A DNA stretch of 64,000 nt from Cobetia amphilecti (GTDB taxonomy: Bacteria > Pseudomonadota > Gammaproteobacteria > Pseudomonadales > Halomonadaceae). Positions 51,808 through 60,909 of the stretch are shown here, piece after piece. Position numbers and translations under genes: made by a program. The stretch's first letter is position 1. Each line of letters begins with the position of its first letter. The stretch is from positions 3,410,001 through 3,474,000 of the forward strand of contig NZ_CP084115.1 in assembly GCF_020217465.1 (NCBI RefSeq), read 5' to 3'. A model generated the notes under the pieces. That model did no database searches, was not told the origin of the DNA, and saw only the letters and a list, made by a program, of their open reading frames with translations.

Positions 51808-52274
51808 GGTGCCACGGCGCGTGAGACATCAACGCGGCGCAACACGGATCGAGCGAAACTGGGTGCAATCAGATCAGGCGGTCATGTAGCCCGTACAGGA
51901 ATCCTGATACGGCGCGGGGGGCGCTGCATAGTGCAATGTATGCAGGCTGCCAGCCGCCACAGCACGCGGCGCCAGCGAGGGCGAACACATGTTGCGACAT
52001 GACGGGACGGCGTAGTCTATCAGAGCTCGGCTCGAGCTGCCATTGCCTGCGGCCACCCTCTGCCTGCGCGTCACCTCCTTGCGCCCTGCCCGCGCGCGCC
52101 TCCCTCGCGCCGCTCTTGCCCTCAACACCGGCGGGAAACTGCTCCCTGACGCGGCTTCATGCTAGGATATCGGGTCCTGACGCGCGATTTATCGCTGAGT
52201 CTGCGTATGCGGATCACGCACTGCGCCAGCCGCGTCGGCCGACCCGCCCTTCAATTGCTATCCTGGAAGTCCTC
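51808..52274. other. Divergent intergenic region suhB / trmJ
   Basis: About 470 bp. A TGCTAGGAT extended -10-like string near 52161-52169, 105 bp before trmJ, is the best trmJ promoter candidate, without a good -35. No further gene is supported. Confidence 0.35.
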
Positions 52275-53072
52275 ATGCTTGAACGTCTGCGCATTGTCCT
52301 GATTGGCACCAGCCATCCCGGCAACATTGGTGGTGCAGCCCGCGCCATGCTCAATATGGGCCTGGCCGATCTCGCACTGGTCGCGCCGCGATGTCAGGTG
52401 CAATGCCAGGAATCCGCCTCACGCGCCTCGGGTGCCGATGCACTCGTCGCCAGCGCCTCGGTGCACGAGACGCTGGAAGAGGCCGTGGCGGATTGCAGTC
52501 TGGTGGTCGGCTGCAGCGCACGTTCGCGCAACCTGCCGTGGCCGATGATCACGCCGCGCGCCTTCGGTGCCACCCTGGCCGATGAAGCCCGCCTGCCGGA
52601 TGCCCGCGTGGCTATCGTCTTCGGCCGCGAGGATTCCGGACTCTCCAATGAAGAGCTGCAGCGCTGCCACCGCCACGTGCATATCCCGACCAATCCGGAT
52701 TTCAGCTCGCTGAATCTGGCCGCGGCGGTGCAGGTGCTGGCCTATGAGTGCCGCCAGGCGTGGCTGGCCGACCAGGAAGCCGCCGGCGAGACGCCGCGTG
52801 CCGAGGATGACCAGCCATTCGGCATCGACTGGGACAGCCCGCTGGCCAGCCATGCCGACCTCGAGCGCCTGTTCGAGCATCTCGAGAAGACACTGATCAG
52901 CGTCGACTTCCTCGATCCGGAACAGCCGCGCCAGCTGATGGCACGCCTGCGTCGCCTCTATCTGCGCGCGCGTCCGGACAGCATGGAAATCAACATTCTG
53001 CGCGGCATTCTTTCCGCGGTGGACAAGCAGGTTCGCCTGGCACAAGCCGACACGGCCAACCGCACTTCCTGA
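52275..53072 (+). CDS. trmJ: tRNA (cytidine/uridine-2'-O-)-methyltransferase TrmJ
   Basis: SPOUT-class SAM-dependent enzyme that 2'-O-methylates position 32 of the tRNA anticodon loop. The 265-residue protein begins MLERLRIVLIGTSHPGNIGG and carries CSLVVGCSARSRNLPWPM, VAIVFGREDSGLSNEEL and PDFSSLNLAAAVQVLAYE (motifs of the knot) and a helical C-terminal tail. The ATG at 52275 has GGAAG upstream; the frame is open much further upstream but without similarity. It precedes cysE by 9 bp, as in Pseudomonas, where trmJ-cysE-iscR are neighbours. Confidence 0.95.
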   Translation: MLERLRIVLIGTSHPGNIGGAARAMLNMGLADLALVAPRCQVQCQESASRASGADALVASASVHETLEEAVADCSLVVGCSARSRNLPWPMITPRAFGATLADEARLPDARVAIVFGREDSGLSNEELQRCHRHVHIPTNPDFSSLNLAAAVQVLAYECRQAWLADQEAAGETPRAEDDQPFGIDWDSPLASHADLERLFEHLEKTLISVDFLDPEQPRQLMARLRRLYLRARPDSMEINILRGILSAVDKQVRLAQADTANRTS

Positions 53073-53081
53073 GGACACGCC

Positions 53082-54035
53082 ATGTTCACTCGACTGCGTG
53101 AAGACATCGATAGCGTGTTTGCCCGTGACCCGGCGGCGCGCAACTTCTTTGAAGTCCTGACCAACTATCCGGGCCTGCATGCGCTGGTGGCCCATCGCAT
53201 CAATCACTGGCTATGGCGCCACAACGCCAAATGGCTGGCGCGCACCGGTTCGACCCTGATGCGCTGGCTGACCGGCATCGAGATCCACCCGGGTGCCACC
53301 ATCGGTCGTCGCTTCTTCATCGACCACGGCATGGGCGTCGTGATCGGCGAGACCGCCCTGATCGGCGATGACGTGACCCTCTATCACGGCGTCACCCTCG
53401 GCGGCACCACCTGGAACGCCGGCAAGCGCCACCCGACCCTCGGCGATGGCGTCATCGTCGGTGCCGGCGCCAAGATTCTCGGCCCGTTCACCGTCGGTGC
53501 CGGCGCCAAGGTCGGCTCCAATGCCGTGGTCACGCGTGAAGTGCCTGCCGGCGCCACCGTCGTCGGCATTCCCGGCAAGATCGTCAAGCGCGCCGAGCCG
53601 GATGTGGCAGAGGAGCCGTCAGTCGACCCGGAAAGCCGCGAGGCCATGAAGGAGAAGTTCGGCTTCGATGCCTACGGCATGGGCCAGGACATGCCCGATC
53701 CGGTCGCGCGCTCCATGCACGCGATGCTCGATCACATGCATGCCGTGGACAAGCGCATCGAACAGATGTGCGGCACGCTGCGCAAGCTGGATGCCAGCTA
53801 TCGCGCCGGGCGCCTGCCCGAGCTCGATGACGCCGACTTCGCCCAGCTGATCGATGAACTGGGGCCCTGCGGCGGCGAGACGACCGTCGCTGACGTGGCC
53901 GCAGCCCAGGGCAGCACCTCACCCAAGGCCGGGGGCGCTGCGTCCAGCGCATCGCAGGGCACTGCCCCGACTGAGCAGCCGCCGACCGAGCAGGCAAGCG
54001 ATACGCAGGAGCCCGCCGAACGTCAGCATGGCTAA
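53082..54035 (+). CDS. cysE: Serine O-acetyltransferase
   Basis: It makes O-acetylserine from serine and acetyl-CoA, the first step of cysteine synthesis. The N-terminal helical domain ([20 protein letters not shown]) leads to a left-handed beta-helix of hexapeptide repeats (about 66-165) with the catalytic [13 protein letters not shown] and [20 protein letters not shown]. After about residue 175 there is a helical segment and then an Ala/Thr/Pro/Ser-rich, low-complexity tail (about 265-317) that is unusual for CysE. The stop codon overlaps an IscR-type operator. Cysteine made here supplies IscS, encoded downstream. Confidence 0.94.
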   Translation: MFTRLREDIDSVFARDPAARNFFEVLTNYPGLHALVAHRINHWLWRHNAKWLARTGSTLMRWLTGIEIHPGATIGRRFFIDHGMGVVIGETALIGDDVTLYHGVTLGGTTWNAGKRHPTLGDGVIVGAGAKILGPFTVGAGAKVGSNAVVTREVPAGATVVGIPGKIVKRAEPDVAEEPSVDPESREAMKEKFGFDAYGMGQDMPDPVARSMHAMLDHMHAVDKRIEQMCGTLRKLDASYRAGRLPELDDADFAQLIDELGPCGGETTVADVAAAQGSTSPKAGGAASSASQGTAPTEQPPTEQASDTQEPAERQHG

Positions 54036-54058
54036 AGTTGACCAATTCAGTCGGGATT
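54034..54058 (+). promoter_or_regulatory. Type 1 IscR-binding site
   Basis: The 25-bp sequence agrees with the E. coli type 1 consensus ATASYYGACTRWWWYAGTCRRSTAT at about 21 positions (halves AAAGTTGACC and CAGTCGGGATT around AATT). It overlaps the end of cysE and abuts the -35 of the iscR promoter, as expected for autorepression by [2Fe-2S]-IscR. Confidence 0.8.
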
Positions 54059-54085
54059 GACCCCGCCAGACCACCCCACCATAAT
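54057..54085 (+). promoter_or_regulatory. iscR promoter
   Basis: TTGACC (54057-54062) and CATAAT (54080-54085) have a 17-bp spacer. The leader to the iscR ATG is about 85 nt. The -35 touches the IscR site. Confidence 0.8.
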
Positions 54086-54177
54086 GGGGCGCATTGATAC
54101 GCCGTCTCGCCAGAGGCGGCGACTACGCCCGGCCTCGTCCTCAACGTCGCAGGCTCCATCTGCTCACGGACTCTGTC

Positions 54178-54651
54178 ATGCGCCTGACCACCAAGGGACG
54201 CTACGCCGTCACCGCGATGCTCGATCTGGCCCTGCATGCCAGTTGCGGCCCGACCTGTCTGGCCGATATTTCCGTACGCCAGGGCATCTCGCTGTCGTAT
54301 CTGGAGCAACTGTTTGCACGTCTGCGGCGTGCAGGTCTGGTCAAGAGCGTGCGTGGCCCCGGTGGCGGTTATCTGCTGGATACCGAACTCGAGACCACCT
54401 CGGTGGCGTGCATCATCGACGCCGTCAACGAGTCAGTCGATGCCACACGCTGTCAGGGAATGTCGGACTGTCAGGCCGGTGACACCTGCCTGACGCACCA
54501 TCTGTGGTGTGATCTGTCCGACGAGATCCACGGTTTTCTCGACGGCATCAGCCTGGCCGACCTGGTCGCGCGCGAAGAGATTCGCCAGATCGCCAGTCGT
54601 CAGCGCAAGGCGTGCGAGCCGACACCGATCACCGTCATGCAAGGCAGCTGA
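54178..54651 (+). CDS. iscR: Iron-sulfur cluster-sensing repressor IscR
   Basis: Rrf2-family regulator, 157 residues. The winged HTH ([46 protein letters not shown]) is followed by the [2Fe-2S] ligands C92, C98, C104 and H107 at the same positions as in E. coli (RCQGMSDC, then DTCLTHH). ATG at 54178; the frame opens earlier. First gene of the shortened isc operon; predicted to repress itself through the site at 54034-54058 and possibly other Fe-S genes such as suf outside the window. Confidence 0.96.
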   Translation: MRLTTKGRYAVTAMLDLALHASCGPTCLADISVRQGISLSYLEQLFARLRRAGLVKSVRGPGGGYLLDTELETTSVACIIDAVNESVDATRCQGMSDCQAGDTCLTHHLWCDLSDEIHGFLDGISLADLVAREEIRQIASRQRKACEPTPITVMQGS

Positions 54652-54776
54652 GCGGCGTTTGCCAGCCAGGCTGAGCACGGCCAGCCGAGGCGATGCTCGC
54701 CGCGCCCCGTCACCCTCGAGTTCGCCTTCATCACGTTCACCGTCATCACTGTCTGTCGTGTCTTCAGGAAGTCACC

Positions 54777-55925
54777 ATGTCCCAGCCGATCTACCTTGAC
54801 TATGCCGCCACCACGCCCGTCGACCCGCGCGTCGCCGAGCTGATGATGCGTCACCTGACGCAGGACGGCACCTTCGCCAATCCGGCCTCGCGCAGTCACA
54901 TGCCGGGCTGGCTGGCCGAGCAGGCCGTCGAGGGCGCACGTCGTCAGGTCGCCGAGCTGATCGGTGCCGACCCGCGTGAGATCGTCTGGACCAGCGGTGC
55001 CACCGAAGCCGACAACCTGGCGCTGACCGGCTACATGCGTGCCAATGCCGCGCGTGGCCGCCATCTGATCACCTCGACCATCGAGCACAAGGCGATTCTG
55101 GATACCGCCAGTGCGCTGGAAGCGGAAGGCTTCGAGGTCACGCGCATCGCGCCGCAGCCTGACGGGCGCATCAGCCCGGACAGCCTGCGCGACGCCCTGC
55201 GCAGCGATACCATCCTGGTATCGCTGATGGCGGTGAACAACGAGCTGGGCAGCCTGAATGACCTGGATGCGCTGGGCGACATCGCCCACTCGCATGGCGC
55301 GGCCTTCCATGTCGATGCCGCCCAGGCCCCCGGCAAGGTGCAGATCGATGTCAGCCGTCAGCCCATCGACATGCTGTCACTGTCCGCCCACAAGGCCTAC
55401 GGCCCCAAGGGCATCGGCGCGCTGTACGTACGTCGCCAGCCGCAGATCAAGGTCGATGCCCTGATCCACGGCGGTGGTCATGAGCGCGGCATGCGTTCCG
55501 GCACCCTGCCGACCCATCAGATCGTCGGCATGGGCGAGGCCTACCGCCTGAGCGCCGAGCAGTTCGACGCCGATCACCAGCACCTCGTCGCGCTGCGTGA
55601 TCAGTTCGTCGCCGGACTTGCCGGCCTTGAAGGCGTGCACTTCAATACCGATATAGAGGTCAGCGCGCCCAACATCGTCAATCTCGCCTTCGAGGGCGTG
55701 GATGGCGAGGCGATGCTGATGGCGCTGCGCGGCATCGCGATTTCCACCGGCTCGGCCTGCAATTCCGCCAGTGTCGAACCGTCGTTCGTCCTCACCGGCA
55801 TCGGGGTGCCCCGTCCGCTGGCGCTGGCATCACTGCGCTTCAGCTTTGGTCGTTTCACCACCGCTGCCGACATCGAATCCGCGCTCGGCGAACTCAGGCA
55901 TGCCCTGACGTCGCTGCGCGCCTGA
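54777..55925 (+). CDS. iscS: Cysteine desulfurase
   Basis: PLP enzyme that releases sulfur from cysteine as persulfide for Fe-S clusters and tRNA thiolation. The 382-residue product has the PLP lysine K206 (LSAHKAYGPKGIGALYVRR) and the active-site loop Cys C328 (STGSACNSASVEPSFVL), plus YLDYAATTPVDPRV at the start. It is shorter than E. coli IscS (404), with a shortened C-terminus; in E. coli the C-terminal end contributes to the IscU interface. ATG at 54777, 125 bp after iscR. No iscU follows. Confidence 0.93.
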   Translation: MSQPIYLDYAATTPVDPRVAELMMRHLTQDGTFANPASRSHMPGWLAEQAVEGARRQVAELIGADPREIVWTSGATEADNLALTGYMRANAARGRHLITSTIEHKAILDTASALEAEGFEVTRIAPQPDGRISPDSLRDALRSDTILVSLMAVNNELGSLNDLDALGDIAHSHGAAFHVDAAQAPGKVQIDVSRQPIDMLSLSAHKAYGPKGIGALYVRRQPQIKVDALIHGGGHERGMRSGTLPTHQIVGMGEAYRLSAEQFDADHQHLVALRDQFVAGLAGLEGVHFNTDIEVSAPNIVNLAFEGVDGEAMLMALRGIAISTGSACNSASVEPSFVLTGIGVPRPLALASLRFSFGRFTTAADIESALGELRHALTSLRA

Positions 55926-55940
55926 CCCGGGAGACTGCTC

Positions 55941-56267
55941 ATGGCACATCTGTCGATTTCCTCCTCCGCCGCCGACCAGATCCGCGTCGTGCTGGCCGAG
56001 CGCGGCCACGGCCTTGGCCTGCGCGTCTCGGTCAAGCCCAGCGGCTGCTCCGGCTACAGCTACGTGCTCGACTTCGCTGACGAGGTCAACGAGGAAGACG
56101 CCGTCTTCGTCGATCACGGCGCTACCGTCTATGTCGACACCGAAGCCCTCACCGTGCTCGACGGCTCCGAAGTGGATTACGTCAAGGACGGCCTGAACCG
56201 CTACTTCCGCTTCAACAACCCCAACGTCAAGGACGAATGTGGTTGTGGCGAGAGCTTCAGCGTCTAG
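55941..56267 (+). CDS. iscA: IscA/HesB-type iron-sulfur assembly protein
   Basis: A-type carrier protein, 108 residues, with the three conserved Cys C36 (KPSGCSGYSY), C100 and C102 (DECGCGESFSV). It probably carries Fe or Fe-S clusters to apoproteins. It lies 15 bp after iscS. The last codons are duplicated just downstream as a 24-bp direct repeat. Confidence 0.95.
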   Translation: MAHLSISSSAADQIRVVLAERGHGLGLRVSVKPSGCSGYSYVLDFADEVNEEDAVFVDHGATVYVDTEALTVLDGSEVDYVKDGLNRYFRFNNPNVKDECGCGESFSV

Positions 56268-56312
56268 ACCAGGCTTCAGCTTGTAAATAGAGCTTCAGCG
56301 TCCAGACCAGGC
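56251..56312. repeat. 24-bp imperfect direct repeat spanning the iscA stop
   Basis: AGAGCTTCAGCGTCTAGACC plus four more bases at 56251-56274 recurs at 56289-56312 with a single T/C change that removes the stop codon in the copy. Another GCTTCAGC lies between the copies. It looks like a local slippage duplication. Confidence 0.85.
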
Positions 56313-56333
56313 GCAACGTCCGAGCCGACCCTC

Positions 56334-56365
56334 AGCGCCTCGCCAGCCCATGCCGACGAGGCGCT
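56334..56365 (+). terminator. Hairpin downstream of iscA
   Basis: AGCGCCTCG (56334-56342) pairs perfectly with CGAGGCGCT (56357-56365) around a 14-nt loop. There is no T-run. It is probably the end of the isc message or an attenuator before ndk. Confidence 0.4.
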
Positions 56366-56400
56366 TGCCATCTGCGCGTCATGCGACTCAGGCATGATGG

Positions 56401-56429
56401 ATGCAGCCGGTGGCACTTGCCGCTATAAT
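56401..56429 (+). promoter_or_regulatory. ndk promoter (-10)
   Basis: TATAAT at 56424-56429 is a perfect -10 about 98 bp before ndk; no good -35 is found (ATGCAG at 17 bp). Confidence 0.5.
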
Positions 56430-56526
56430 GCCGCCCACTTTTGTCGCGCGCATGCCGACAGAGCCCGTTTTCCGCCGTTCGGCATCTGCCGTGCGGCTCT
56501 TCAAAGCTTGTCTCAGGAGATTCACC

Positions 56527-56952
56527 ATGACTCAGCGTACTCTGTCCATCATCAAGCCGGATGCCGTTGCCAAGAACGTGATCGGCGAAATCTACTCTCG
56601 ATTCGAGAAGGCCGGTCTGCAGATCGTCGCTTCCAAGATGGTTCACCTGTCCAAGGAACAGGCCGAAGGCTTCTACGCTGAGCACAGCGAACGTGGCTTC
56701 TTCGGTGAGCTGGTCGGCTTCATGACTTCCGGCCCGGTCATGATCCAAGTGCTGGAAGGCGAAGACGCCATCACCAAGAACCGCGACCTGATGGGCGCTA
56801 CCAACCCGAAGGAAGCAGAAGCCGGCACCATCCGTGCAGACTTCGCCACTTCCATCGACGCCAACGCCGTTCACGGTTCTGACGCGCCGGAATCTGCTGC
56901 TCGCGAAATCGCCTACTTCTTCGGCGACAACGAAATCTGCCCGCGCGGTTGA
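56527..56952 (+). CDS. ndk: Nucleoside diphosphate kinase
   Basis: It equilibrates nucleoside di- and triphosphates through a phospho-histidine. The 141-residue product has H116 in [12 protein letters not shown], the N-terminal [14 protein letters not shown] and the usual FF at the C-terminal end of the core ([14 protein letters not shown]). AGGAG precedes the ATG at 56527. Codon choice (many AAG, GAA, CTG, CGT) is that of a highly expressed gene. A strong hairpin follows. Confidence 0.97.
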   Translation: MTQRTLSIIKPDAVAKNVIGEIYSRFEKAGLQIVASKMVHLSKEQAEGFYAEHSERGFFGELVGFMTSGPVMIQVLEGEDAITKNRDLMGATNPKEAEAGTIRADFATSIDANAVHGSDAPESAAREIAYFFGDNEICPRG

Positions 56953-57014
56953 TTTTGCCTTGTACGACTGAGAAGCCCGGCCCTTCGGGGCACGCGTCTC
57001 CCAGCCGTGCATGA

Positions 57015-57049
57015 CACGACGGCCCTGCCTGCAAGGCGGGGCCGTCGTG
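57015..57049 (+). terminator. Terminator-like hairpin after ndk
   Basis: CACGACGGCCC-T-GCC, loop TGCAA, GGC-G-GGGCCGTCGTG give a 15-bp stem. No T-run follows. The remaining roughly 250 bp up to rlmN hold no recognised gene. Confidence 0.55.
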
Positions 57050-57306
57050 GTATCGGACGTGCTGAAGCGTCGCGCGACAGCATGCACCCCCTGAAGCAGA
57101 TTCGACGCTTGAGCAGGTCCGATACGCTTTTCTGAAAGCCGCTGCAGCGCCCTCTCCCCACGCCATGTGACGCCCACGTGCACTGCGCTGATGATGAGAG
57201 CCTCTTGAGGTCTGCGAACCATCGCCACCTCCGCTGACAGCGTCGCCCTGCAGACGTCTATCCTTTGTGTGACGCCTGCCCATCCCTGACACGACCGGCC
57301 CATACC

Positions 57307-58464
57307 ATGACTGATACCACTGCAACTGCCACCGATGCCGCGGCCCCTGCCGCCGTCAAGCTCACCAACCTGCTGGGCCTGCCGCGCCCGGCGATGGAAG
57401 CCTTCTTCGAGAGCATCGGCGAGAAGAAATTCCGCGCCACCCAGGTGATGAAATGGATTCACCAGGAAGGCGTCGACAGCTTCGACGAGATGACCAACCT
57501 CGCCAAGCCGTTGCGCGAGCGCCTCAAGCAGGTCGCCGAGATCCGTGCGCCGGGCATCGTCTATGAAGGCGAGTCCAAGGACGGCACCCGCAAGTGGGTG
57601 CTGGAAGTCAGCGATGGCAGCTACGTCGAGACCGTGCTGATCCCGTCCGAGAACGGCAACCGCCGCACCCTGTGCGTGTCTTCCCAGGTCGGTTGCTCGC
57701 TGGACTGCAGCTTCTGCTCCACCGGCAAGCAGGGCTTCGAGCGTGACCTGACCGCCGCCGAGATCATCGGCCAGGTGTGGGTCGCTACCCGCGGCGCCGA
57801 AGACCGCAAGGACACCCGCAAGCGTCCGGTCACCAACGTGGTGATGATGGGCATGGGCGAGCCGCTGATGAACTACGACAACGTCGTGCCGGCGATGAAG
57901 CTGATGCTGGACGACAACGCCTATGGCCTGTCCAAGCGTCGCGTCACTCTCTCCACCTCCGGTGTGGTGCCCAAGCTGGACCAGCTCGGCGACGAGATGG
58001 ACGTCAGCCTGGCGATCTCGCTGCACGCGGCCAATGATGAACTGCGCAACGTGCTGGTGCCGATCAACCGCAAGTGGAACATCCGCGCGCTGCTCGACTC
58101 CTGCCATCGCTACCTGGCCAAGTGTGACGACGCACGTATCGTCACCATCGAGTACACCCTGATCAAGGACGTCAACGACCAGATCCAGCACGCCGAGGAA
58201 CTGGCCGCGCTGCTCGACGAGCTGCCGTGCAAGATCAACCTGATCCCGTTCAACCCGTTCCCGCATTCCGGTTACGAGAAGCCGTCACGCAACCAGGTGA
58301 TGCGCTTCCAGCAGCGTCTCTATGAACTGGGCTACACCGCACCGGTGCGCGCGACGCGTGGCGATGACATCGACGCCGCCTGTGGCCAGCTGGTCGGTCA
58401 GGTCAAGGACCGCACCCGTCGCGCCGAGCGTTACATCAACGCCATCCAGCTCGACGCCGACTGA
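57307..58464 (+). CDS. rlmN: Dual-specificity 23S rRNA/tRNA m2A methyltransferase RlmN
   Basis: Radical-SAM enzyme that methylates C2 of A2503 in 23S rRNA and A37 in some tRNAs. The 385-residue protein carries the CxxxCxxC motif C130, C134, C137 ([16 protein letters not shown]), the GMGEPLMNY motif, and the second catalytic Cys near the C-terminus (DIDAACGQL, about 359). ATG at 57307 ([11 protein letters not shown]) is taken; the frame opens at a TTG (57265). The Ala/Thr-rich first 15 residues are probably disordered. Confidence 0.96.
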   Translation: MTDTTATATDAAAPAAVKLTNLLGLPRPAMEAFFESIGEKKFRATQVMKWIHQEGVDSFDEMTNLAKPLRERLKQVAEIRAPGIVYEGESKDGTRKWVLEVSDGSYVETVLIPSENGNRRTLCVSSQVGCSLDCSFCSTGKQGFERDLTAAEIIGQVWVATRGAEDRKDTRKRPVTNVVMMGMGEPLMNYDNVVPAMKLMLDDNAYGLSKRRVTLSTSGVVPKLDQLGDEMDVSLAISLHAANDELRNVLVPINRKWNIRALLDSCHRYLAKCDDARIVTIEYTLIKDVNDQIQHAEELAALLDELPCKINLIPFNPFPHSGYEKPSRNQVMRFQQRLYELGYTAPVRATRGDDIDAACGQLVGQVKDRTRRAERYINAIQLDAD

Positions 58465-58622
58465 GCGGCTGCCAGCCCTGACCTGACGCTATCGCCATAG
58501 CCATGCGCCGCCCTGCCACCTTGACTTGTGGCAGGTGCGGCGCTTTGATGGGGGCGCTTTTGTTGCCTGCCGCGACCCTCGCCCGCAGGCACATCATGAG
58601 CCTTCATTCACGCGAGGATTGC

Positions 58623-59534
58623 ATGCCGAGTCGTCTGCCCCGTCATCGCACCAATGAGCATGACCCTGTCGCCCATCACTCTGTCGCACAGGGCACTGTC
58701 GCCCATGGCACTGTCGCACAGGGCCCCTGCCAGCATGATTCCCACACCCGCACCGCTGCTCGCGGCATCACTCGCCGCACCAGAGCCCTGCTGCTGTGCC
58801 TCGGATTTGCCGGCCTGACCCTCGCAGGCTGCGCGACACGCGTGGAAACCAACGACCCCTACGCCCCACCGGATGACAACAAGGCCTCGAACGCCTACGT
58901 GGAACTCGGAGAGGCCTATCTGGGTCGTAATCAGCTGCAACGCGCCGACAGCGCCTTCCAGAAGGCACTCAAGCTGCAGAGCAGCAATGCCGAGGCCAAG
59001 GCCGGGCTGGCGATGATCTATCAGCGCCAGGGTGAGAACGTGCTCGCCGATGACTATTTCAATCAGGCCATTTCCAGCGATCCGTCCTTTACCCGTGCGC
59101 GCAACAACTACGCGGCCTTTCTCTACTCTCGCGGTGAATACGTCGAGGCCTGTCGGCAGCTCGAGATCGCGGCGGAAGACCTGACCTACGACAATCGTGG
59201 CCAGCTCTATACCAATCTGGGCCGCTGTCAGTTGCAGCTGGGCAAGACCAGCGAGGCCGCGAAGAGTTTCGAGCGCGCCGTCAAGATCAACCCGCGTGAG
59301 TCAGAGGCCTGGTTGGCGGTGGCACGCATGTCGCATGACGTCGGCGACAATGACGCCGCCCAGTCGGCGCTGAGCCGCTACTTCCGTCTGGCAGGCACCG
59401 ATAGCGACAGTCTCGCCCTGGCCGTCGATGTGGCCACGGCTCGCGGCGACAGCCGCCTGGCAGATCTCTACAGCCGTCAGCTGGAGCAGGTCATGACACG
59501 GGAATCCGGTCGCGCGGTGATTCGCACTCCCTGA
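58623..59534 (+). CDS. pilW: Type IV pilus biogenesis/stability lipoprotein PilW (PilF)-like, TPR
   Basis: Outer-membrane lipoprotein pilotin that in Pseudomonas (PilF) places the PilQ secretin. It has a lipoprotein signal (RALLLCLGFAGLTLAGC, lipidated Cys about 70) and about six TPR repeats (NAYVELGEAYLGRNQLQRAD, NAEAKAGLAMIYQRQGEN and so on). Its position between rlmN and rodZ/ispG is conserved. The 303-residue protein has about 50 extra residues before the signal peptide, including a VAQGT/VAHGT repeat from a 15-bp tandem repeat. ATG at 58623 has GAGG 6 nt upstream; no later ATG exists before the signal, so either the signal is internal or a rare start is used. Confidence 0.85.
   Translation: MPSRLPRHRTNEHDPVAHHSVAQGTVAHGTVAQGPCQHDSHTRTAARGITRRTRALLLCLGFAGLTLAGCATRVETNDPYAPPDDNKASNAYVELGEAYLGRNQLQRADSAFQKALKLQSSNAEAKAGLAMIYQRQGENVLADDYFNQAISSDPSFTRARNNYAAFLYSRGEYVEACRQLEIAAEDLTYDNRGQLYTNLGRCQLQLGKTSEAAKSFERAVKINPRESEAWLAVARMSHDVGDNDAAQSALSRYFRLAGTDSDSLALAVDVATARGDSRLADLYSRQLEQVMTRESGRAVIRTP
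58666..58725 (+). repeat. Four 15-bp tandem repeats in the pilW 5' end
   Basis: CTGTCGC(C/A)CA(T/G) plus four or five variable bases repeats four times (58666, 58681, 58696, 58711), encoding (S/T)VA(H/Q)x. Confidence 0.75.
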
Positions 59535-59615
59535 GCGAGGCGCAACGACGCCGCTGATGGCGCCACCTCATGGGCGGGGTCGCTGCAAGCAGGACCGAGA
59601 AGACCGAAATGCCGG

Positions 59616-59644
59616 TGAAAATCTCGGCGCGGGCTTGGTATAGT
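59616..59644 (+). promoter_or_regulatory. Candidate promoter upstream of rodZ-like gene
   Basis: TGGTATAGT is an extended -10 (TATAGT 59639-59644), with a poor -35 (TGAAAA). The leader to the ATG is about 220 nt. The rest of the 337-bp gap after pilW shows no gene. Confidence 0.45.
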
Positions 59645-59871
59645 GCCGACGCGGACGAACGTGTGTTCGTGCGCGTCGATTGGCATGGGAGGTCATCGCT
59701 TTTCACGCTGCTCACTCGCATGATGATCAACGAGTCGTGCAGCACCCGGCCAATCGCGCGACAGCATCAGTCAGCATGCTCCAGCATCAGTGTCAGGAGC
59801 AGTTTCCCGCAGTACCGGAAGAGCGCCCGGATGTGCGTTCGGTAGACAGTTTTTCCTTACAAGGATGCGCC

Positions 59872-60909
59872 ATGAGCGAACATCAACCCGCCCCTGATCA
59901 GCACGCCAGTGATGCACTGCCTGGCACGCGCCTCAAGCTGGAGCGCGAGCATCAGGGGTTGTCGCGTGATGAGGTGGCGACACAGCTCAACCTGCGCCCC
60001 AGCCTGGTCGATGACCTGGAACGCGACCACTACGACCAGATTCCCATCGCCGCGTACCGTCGCGGCTATCTGCGTGCCTATGCCCGCCTGCTGGGCATGG
60101 ACGAGAAGGCGATCGTCGGGCAGTACAATGCCCAGTTCGGCACCACCGAAGCCGAGCGCTACACCCCCAGTTCCACGCCGTCGGTGCGCCCGCCGGGCAA
60201 GATGGGCAAGTACCTGTTCCGCCTCGTCAGCCTGCTGGTCATCGCCGGTCTGACCGGTCTCAGCTACGTGTGGTGGCAGAGTGGCGACTATGGCCGCACC
60301 TCGCCGGCGGAAACCTCCGCCCTCGAAGGTAGCAGCGATGCGGACAGCGCCGCACCGGTCGTGAACGCCGATGGCTCCATCGAGCTTTCACTCTCGCAGT
60401 CCTCTGCCAGTGAAGCGGCGCCGTCCTCCACTGCCACCGGTGATGCGTCTGCCGTCGAGACAGGAGCATCTTCCGAGACGACAGCGCAGAGTGCTGACGC
60501 GCTCGATACAGGCGCAACCGCAGCCGCGCCGGGCACTGCAGAGACTGGCACATCAGCGTCTGGCGCTGCCACGGATAGCGCCGCTGCCACTGACGTGAGT
60601 GCTGTCGCCGATGCCAGTGCCGACATCACACAAGAGAGCGCAGCAGAGGATGCTGCGCCGGCGGCAGACCCGCGCAAGCTCGAATTGACGTTCAACATCA
60701 ATTCCTGGACCGACATTCGTGATGCCGATGGCAAGCGCCTGCTGCGCGGCAACAACGAGGCCGGCACCAGCACGACGCTGGAAGGCAAGCCGCCCTTCAC
60801 GCTGACCATCGGCAATGCCTCTGGCGTCGAATTGCGTTACATGAATGAAGCGGTCGACCTCACGCGCGTCACGCGCGGCAGTGTCGCCAAACTTACCCTC
60901 GGTGAATGA
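59872..60909 (+). CDS. rodZ: RodZ-like cytoskeletal/HTH membrane protein
   Basis: Bitopic membrane protein that links MreB filaments to the envelope and keeps rod shape. The N-terminal HTH-25 domain (about 15-90, [40 protein letters not shown]) precedes a TM (about 115-137, [20 protein letters not shown]). A long Ala/Ser/Thr/Glu-rich periplasmic linker (about 140-265) leads to a DUF4115 C-terminal beta domain ([20 protein letters not shown]). AAGGA lies 7 nt before the ATG. The stop overlaps the ispG start. Confidence 0.9.
   Translation: MSEHQPAPDQHASDALPGTRLKLEREHQGLSRDEVATQLNLRPSLVDDLERDHYDQIPIAAYRRGYLRAYARLLGMDEKAIVGQYNAQFGTTEAERYTPSSTPSVRPPGKMGKYLFRLVSLLVIAGLTGLSYVWWQSGDYGRTSPAETSALEGSSDADSAAPVVNADGSIELSLSQSSASEAAPSSTATGDASAVETGASSETTAQSADALDTGATAAAPGTAETGTSASGAATDSAAATDVSAVADASADITQESAAEDAAPAADPRKLELTFNINSWTDIRDADGKRLLRGNNEAGTSTTLEGKPPFTLTIGNASGVELRYMNEAVDLTRVTRGSVAKLTLGE

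Noticed and set aside
56332-58266. 644-codon minus-strand ORF opposite ndk and rlmN
   Set aside because: ndk and rlmN are unmistakable on the plus strand; the antisense frame is open because of high G+C at third positions.
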